A DNA stretch of 64,000 nt from M3 sp045133615 (lineage in GTDB: Bacteria > Bacteroidota > Bacteroidia > Bacteroidales > Muribaculaceae). The notes beneath the pieces are model-generated. The model searched no databases and was not told the DNA's origin. It saw only the letters and a program-made list of their open reading frames with translations. The DNA is taken from NCBI GenBank assembly GCA_045133615.1, contig JBGUUQ010000037.1, positions 1-64,000 of the forward strand, given 5' to 3'. A program made the translations under genes and the position numbers. Positions 60,641 to 64,000 of this stretch are shown piece after piece (position 1 is the first letter of the stretch; each line of letters starts with the position of its first letter).

Positions 60641-60648
60641 CAAAGATA
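60641..60648 (-). promoter_or_regulatory. Putative -7 element of the namZ-symporter unit
   Basis: Minus-strand TATCTTTG followed by TA, 25 bases before the namZ ATG. No good -33 TTG. Confidence 0.5.
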
Positions 60649-60710
60649 GTGCAATATTTGTACTTTTCATACTAATAAAAGTATCTGAATATTAATATAT
60701 GCAAAGAGGG

Positions 60711-62000
60711 CTATTGTCGGCGTGCTTCGCGGGCGAGCATTCGGTGTCCGATGCGGCAGTAGAGGCATTTGCGAGGTTCGCAGAATTGCCGACGGAGCTG
60801 TATGAGTGCCTGGGATGTGAATGCGTCGGGCGATGCGATGCCGGCGGAGTTGAAGAGGGTGACTATGGAGTTGGCTTCGGATGGCAGGGCGTGGAGGAGG
60901 GTGAGTGCCCGCTGTCGGAGCTGAGGCTGGTTGTGGCGGATGGAGTAGGCGTAGATGAGCGGTATGAGGGCGTTGATGATGAGGATGTCGACGGACTGTC
61001 GGCTGATGGCGGGTGAGGGTGATGATGTGACGGGGCAGAATGTGTAGTGGTCGGCCCAGTAGCCTGTGAGGGTGGGTGAGAAGAGTCGGCGTGCGTCGTC
61101 GATGGTGGCGGCTTCGAGGATTTGGCTCATCATGCGGAATCCGCCGTGGATGAGGGTGGCGAGGAGTGCTATGCGCCGATGTGGGAAGTTGGCGGGGCGC
61201 ATGCGTGCCATTTTCCAGCCGGGGGATTGGAGTGGGGAGAGGTTGAATTTGTGGGCGAGGAATCGGTATTCGTCGCGGAGGGTGTGGAGGTAGGGGTTTT
61301 CGGGGCTGTCGGTGTCTTGGTTGAGGAGTCCGGCTTGTCCGAAGAGGAGGGCTTCGATGGATAGGAGGGAGTCGGTGTGGTGGCTGAGGAATCGGAGTGG
61401 GAGGCTTCGTGCGAGTCGCTCGAAGGGGTCGCTGTTGATGCCGAATCCGAGGCTTCGTGCGACGGTGATGTAGCATGTCTCTTGCCAGTCGCCTGCAAGG
61501 CGGGTGAGGTGGGAGTCGATGCGGTCGACTTTGTCGTGGAGCCGCATGAGGGCGAGGCTGTCGAGCCAGTCGATGAGGTAGATGGGTGGGGTCTGGGCGA
61601 TTTCGTGTGCGCAGGGGAGGGTGGCGGCGGAGTTGTCGACGAGGTGTTGGTAGCGCTGCCGGAAGTGGGGTGAGCATGGCATGCGGAGCTGTGGGATGAT
61701 TTGTCCGTCGGCGCGGTGGATGGGTGTGTCGTCGAGGTCGACGACGTGGAGGATGACGGAGTCGTAGGCGGGATCGAGGTGGTGGCGATGGCGAAACCAG
61801 TCGCTTGCCCGATGGTGGATTTCGATGTTTCCAACCCAGGTGCTTCCGTCGATTTTGATTTTGGCGTTGAAGAAGTCGGGCCCGGCATCGGTGTTGAGTC
61901 GGCCGGGGTCGATGATTTGCAGGCGCTGTCCGTTGACGGTGGTGATGTGGGGAGGTGTCCAGAGTCGGTGCTGCCAGATGTATTGCATGAGTCGTTCCAT
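60711..62000 (-). CDS. DUF2851 family protein
   Basis: A 429-residue cytoplasmic protein with the DUF2851 opening (MERLMQYIWQHRLW) and the conserved segment NTDAGPDFFNAKIKIDGSTWVGNIEIHHRASDW (about residues 36-68). Its D/E/H spacing recalls a PD-(D/E)xK nuclease-like core. The C-terminal quarter has a cysteine set (FCEPRKCLYCRIGH). The family is widespread in Bacteroidota and has no known function. It lies 94 bp upstream of namZ on the same strand, with the -7 element of namZ between them. Confidence 0.87.
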   Translation of the reverse strand: MERLMQYIWQHRLWTPPHITTVNGQRLQIIDPGRLNTDAGPDFFNAKIKIDGSTWVGNIEIHHRASDWFRHRHHLDPAYDSVILHVVDLDDTPIHRADGQIIPQLRMPCSPHFRQRYQHLVDNSAATLPCAHEIAQTPPIYLIDWLDSLALMRLHDKVDRIDSHLTRLAGDWQETCYITVARSLGFGINSDPFERLARSLPLRFLSHHTDSLLSIEALLFGQAGLLNQDTDSPENPYLHTLRDEYRFLAHKFNLSPLQSPGWKMARMRPANFPHRRIALLATLIHGGFRMMSQILEAATIDDARRLFSPTLTGYWADHYTFCPVTSSPSPAISRQSVDILIINALIPLIYAYSIRHNQPQLRQRALTLLHALPSEANSIVTLFNSAGIASPDAFTSQALIQLRRQFCEPRKCLYCRIGHRMLAREARRQ

Positions 62001-62135
62001 GTCGCGGTGGAGGGTTGGTATGCGGGACTAAAGTTAGTTAATTTTTTTTGAAAACGGGGGATGGAACGGGGTTATATTTGATGCGGGGATGTCAGATTGA
62101 ATTTTTGAATGTCTATGTGATTTTTAGGTCTTGTT

Positions 62136-62882
62136 TCAATGTAGTCGGTGCAATGGCTGTTTTTTTTGTGCTAATATGCATACGGCATATGTTAAGATTC
62201 CTGATATCGCAAACGAAATAGCATTGATAACTGAATATTTAACAGATAGAATTGAAAAGATCATTGGACATATAAAACGCATAATATACTCTATATCCGA
62301 GTTTTTGACTATAATATTCCAACAGACACACCATCCCGGATAAATAAAGATAAATGCTATTGATACCAAACACAATCGAAAAGGTTCAATGTCATGAAGT
62401 TGAAGCCCGATTATTAGAGTTACAATAACGATCCCTATGATAGCAATCGGGATTTGACACAGTATATCGAATGTTATTTTAGCTTGCGTGATATGATTTG
62501 TCATCTTTATTTTGTCATTACTTAAACTAAGGCATAATGACAGAGCTCCTGATATGATGTAAGTAATTCCATATATTAAATACGCAATGGTCGTCGATGT
62601 AAAGACAATATACGAAGAAACAATTATAGGGCATATAGTTCGCAAAAAATACTCATTCTGATTTCTAAAAAAATAAGTACTGATAATGCGACAAAAACAA
62701 CACCAAACGGGGTATATAATAAAATAACCTCCAAGAATAAAGAACCAATTCATAACATCCAGCATTGATTCAGAGTTTCGACCTCCTGCGGCAATATAAT
62801 AGTATGGAAACAAGATTATTTGCAGCAATAAACTGCCTAATGTTATGGAATATTGAAACAATGTATCAGATATAATTTTCAT
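62136..62882 (-). CDS. Multi-pass membrane protein, unrecognised
   Basis: A 248-residue product with about six hydrophobic helices (for example ISGALSLCLSL, IAIIGIVIVTLIIGL) and a duplicated look: FFILGGYFIIYPVWCCFCRIIS near residues 47-68 and IAFIFIYPGWCVCWNII near 174-190 share the pattern YPxWCxCxxII, spaced by about 125 residues. This suggests two similar three-helix halves. Base composition is AT-rich compared with the DUF2851 gene next to it. Third gene of the AT-rich cluster. Confidence 0.65.
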   Translation of the reverse strand: MKIISDTLFQYSITLGSLLLQIILFPYYYIAAGGRNSESMLDVMNWFFILGGYFIIYPVWCCFCRIISTYFFRNQNEYFLRTICPIIVSSYIVFTSTTIAYLIYGITYIISGALSLCLSLSNDKIKMTNHITQAKITFDILCQIPIAIIGIVIVTLIIGLQLHDIEPFRLCLVSIAFIFIYPGWCVCWNIIVKNSDIEYIMRFICPMIFSILSVKYSVINAISFAISGILTYAVCILAQKKQPLHRLH

Positions 62883-62954
62883 TGTCGTAATAATTTTATG
62901 ACTGTTGTTATAGAGTGTTCGTATCCAATTGGAATCGTTTGTATAGTGTTTGGT

Positions 62955-63659
62955 TCAATAATTGATTAAATTCGATATGCTGTACATCATATTCAGCAGC
63001 GAATTGATATTATTTAGCAGGTAATAGACTATTAATAATGGAGTGGATATTATGATTATTAGAAATATATTTTGCCATATATAAGAACATTGTATTTGAG
63101 ATGAGTGGTTGATAATAACATCTGTTTTACAAATGATATCTCCTATACGTTTTTTATTCAAAACGACCAAAAACATTTCTATAGGTAAAATGGCAAAAAA
63201 AAGATTTCGACATAGAGCTCTAATTGGTTTTATTGTCGAATTGGAGTGAACGATTTTGATATCCATAATTCGCCTGCCTAAACTTTGCCTACCGAAACCA
63301 TCTTTACATAAAAAGATACATAATGCCAAAATCAATAATCCGGCACCAATTTTTGGAAATAATCTACATAAAATATTTTCTAAAACAGCCGTGATTAATA
63401 AAATCAGACCGTAATCAATCAACCATGCCAATATTCGTTTCTCCATATAATTATTTAGTTTGTTGTTTATATAATTTATAAGATAGTGGTAACCTATACC
63501 ACAGCCAAAGATAATATACCACAATAAAAAATCATTCAATTCAGAGGTGTAAAATGATGCCATTAATAACGCAATGGCGGAAACGTCAATACCAATTATT
63601 ATTGGCAGGCAAATTCCACTCGCTGAAGCAGATTTAAATGGCTGTCCTTCTTTTTGCAT
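62955..63659 (-). CDS. RDD family membrane protein
   Basis: A 234-residue protein (start at 63659; ATG at 63668 is also possible) with three or four N-terminal and two C-terminal hydrophobic segments. The RDD-type core MEKRILAWLIDYGLILLITAV (starts about residue 71) and FGRQSLGRRIMDIKIV (about 129-144) are clear. RDD proteins are found as accessory membrane proteins or ion exchangers, with no general function. It overlaps the upstream gene by about 26 bases and ends 72 bases before the next, so the three are co-expressed. Confidence 0.8.
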   Translation of the reverse strand: MQKEGQPFKSASASGICLPIIIGIDVSAIALLMASFYTSELNDFLLWYIIFGCGIGYHYLINYINNKLNNYMEKRILAWLIDYGLILLITAVLENILCRLFPKIGAGLLILALCIFLCKDGFGRQSLGRRIMDIKIVHSNSTIKPIRALCRNLFFAILPIEMFLVVLNKKRIGDIICKTDVIINHSSQIQCSYIWQNIFLIIIISTPLLIVYYLLNNINSLLNMMYSISNLINY

Positions 63660-63990
63660 ATATAGCATATAAAATTGCGAATAACAATATTATTGGAGAG
63701 ATAAGGATAAATAATCCTATTACTCTATTTCCTTGGCTTTTAATTGAAAAACCGGTTACTCTTGGTGGCACTGTTATTTGAGGCACCCGAATATCAATTC
63801 CAGCGTTAATCAAACTATTTGTAACTGCAGTCGCTATCAACTCGTCGTATTCAATATGCTCTATCTGCACCGGTATCTCCACACAATTGTCGGCAATCAT
63901 TCGAGCCGTCACCGTCGAATTTACGGAAACGCCGACAGAAATTACAATCAGTGTTATGAACAATATTATATGACACAACAGCTTAATCAT
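63634..63990 (-). CDS. Small bitopic membrane protein, unrecognised
   Basis: A 118-residue protein with an N-terminal hydrophobic segment (LLCHIILFITLIVISVGVSV, signal or anchor), a periplasmic-type domain of about 60 residues (VEIPVQIEHIEYDELIATAV) and a C-terminal helix (VIGLFILISPIILLFAILYAIY) ending in KRR. This suggests both ends in the cytoplasm. Its stop overlaps the RDD gene. No family recognised. The promoter is probably beyond the right edge of the window. Confidence 0.65.
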   Translation of the reverse strand: MIKLLCHIILFITLIVISVGVSVNSTVTARMIADNCVEIPVQIEHIEYDELIATAVTNSLINAGIDIRVPQITVPPRVTGFSIKSQGNRVIGLFILISPIILLFAILYAIYAKRRTAI

Positions 63991-64000
63991 CGGTTATTAT

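Noticed and set aside
60667..61677. 336-aa minus-strand frame inside the DUF2851 gene
   Set aside because: Same artefact: proline/arginine-rich shadow of a well-supported gene.

Overview
The window is a stretch of chromosome from a member of the Bacteroidota, order Bacteroidales, most likely Muribaculaceae or a close relative. The reasons are many promoters of the Bacteroidota type (TTG or TTTG, about 20 bp, TAnnTTTG), lipoproteins with an acidic export signal after the lipobox cysteine, an N-succinylornithine-type carbamoyltransferase, the gene order ftsX-DUF3098-uppP-truB-queA, and Bacteroidales-restricted families (DUF4494, DUF4831, DUF3098, DUF2851). There are about 55 protein genes, one tRNA-Gln, no rRNA, no transposase, no phage genes and no CRISPR array.

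0-13.6 kb: an outer-membrane barrel gene with a 990-residue TPR protein, a POT-like transporter, the run argF'-FNT-glutaminyl-cyclase-like lipoprotein-sufE, then on the plus strand a DUF2156 protein and an OLD-like ATPase coupled to menA and a tiny membrane protein. 13.7-19.6 kb: two tandem giant GLUG-repeat surface lipoproteins; the first carries a long helical, hydrophobic insertion inside its repeats. 19.8-33.2 kb: tRNA-Gln, tyrS, dnaX-phosphatase-beta-helix protein, a sugar MFS permease, DUF4494-yggS, yigZ, and the ftsX-to-queA operon. 33.3-46.4 kb: a tricorn-like protease, a DUF4143 ATPase, miaB, a succinate CoA-transferase, a MINPP-type phytase, DUF4831, bifunctional NAD(P)HX repair, a DUF2148 protein and thiol peroxidase.

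46.5-51.1 kb: a TraB/GumN protein, an ABC ATPase, two paralogous membrane proteins and a YtrA-type GntR repressor form one unit. An inverted repeat overlaps its promoter and is the probable operator. 51.1-54.6 kb: three gene-poor islands full of small modular palindromes and a tandem ~260 bp duplication, separating a DUF234-type ATPase and a 44-aa protein/DUF6169 pair. 54.6-62 kb: a strongly G-rich plus strand with five minus-strand genes: a secreted endonuclease I whose C-terminal sorting domain is knocked out of frame at a short C run, a WYL regulator, a sodium:solute symporter, the exo-muramidase namZ and DUF2851. 62.1-64 kb: an AT-rich cluster of three overlapping or close membrane-protein genes, including an RDD protein, that continues past the window.

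Most of the window is ordinary housekeeping. The parts most worth a second look are the helical insertion in the GLUG lipoprotein, the frameshifted endonuclease tail, the self-regulated TraB/ABC/GntR unit, the palindrome islands with the small-protein/DUF6169 pair, and the AT-rich membrane cluster. All family assignments are from reading the translations; no database search was run.
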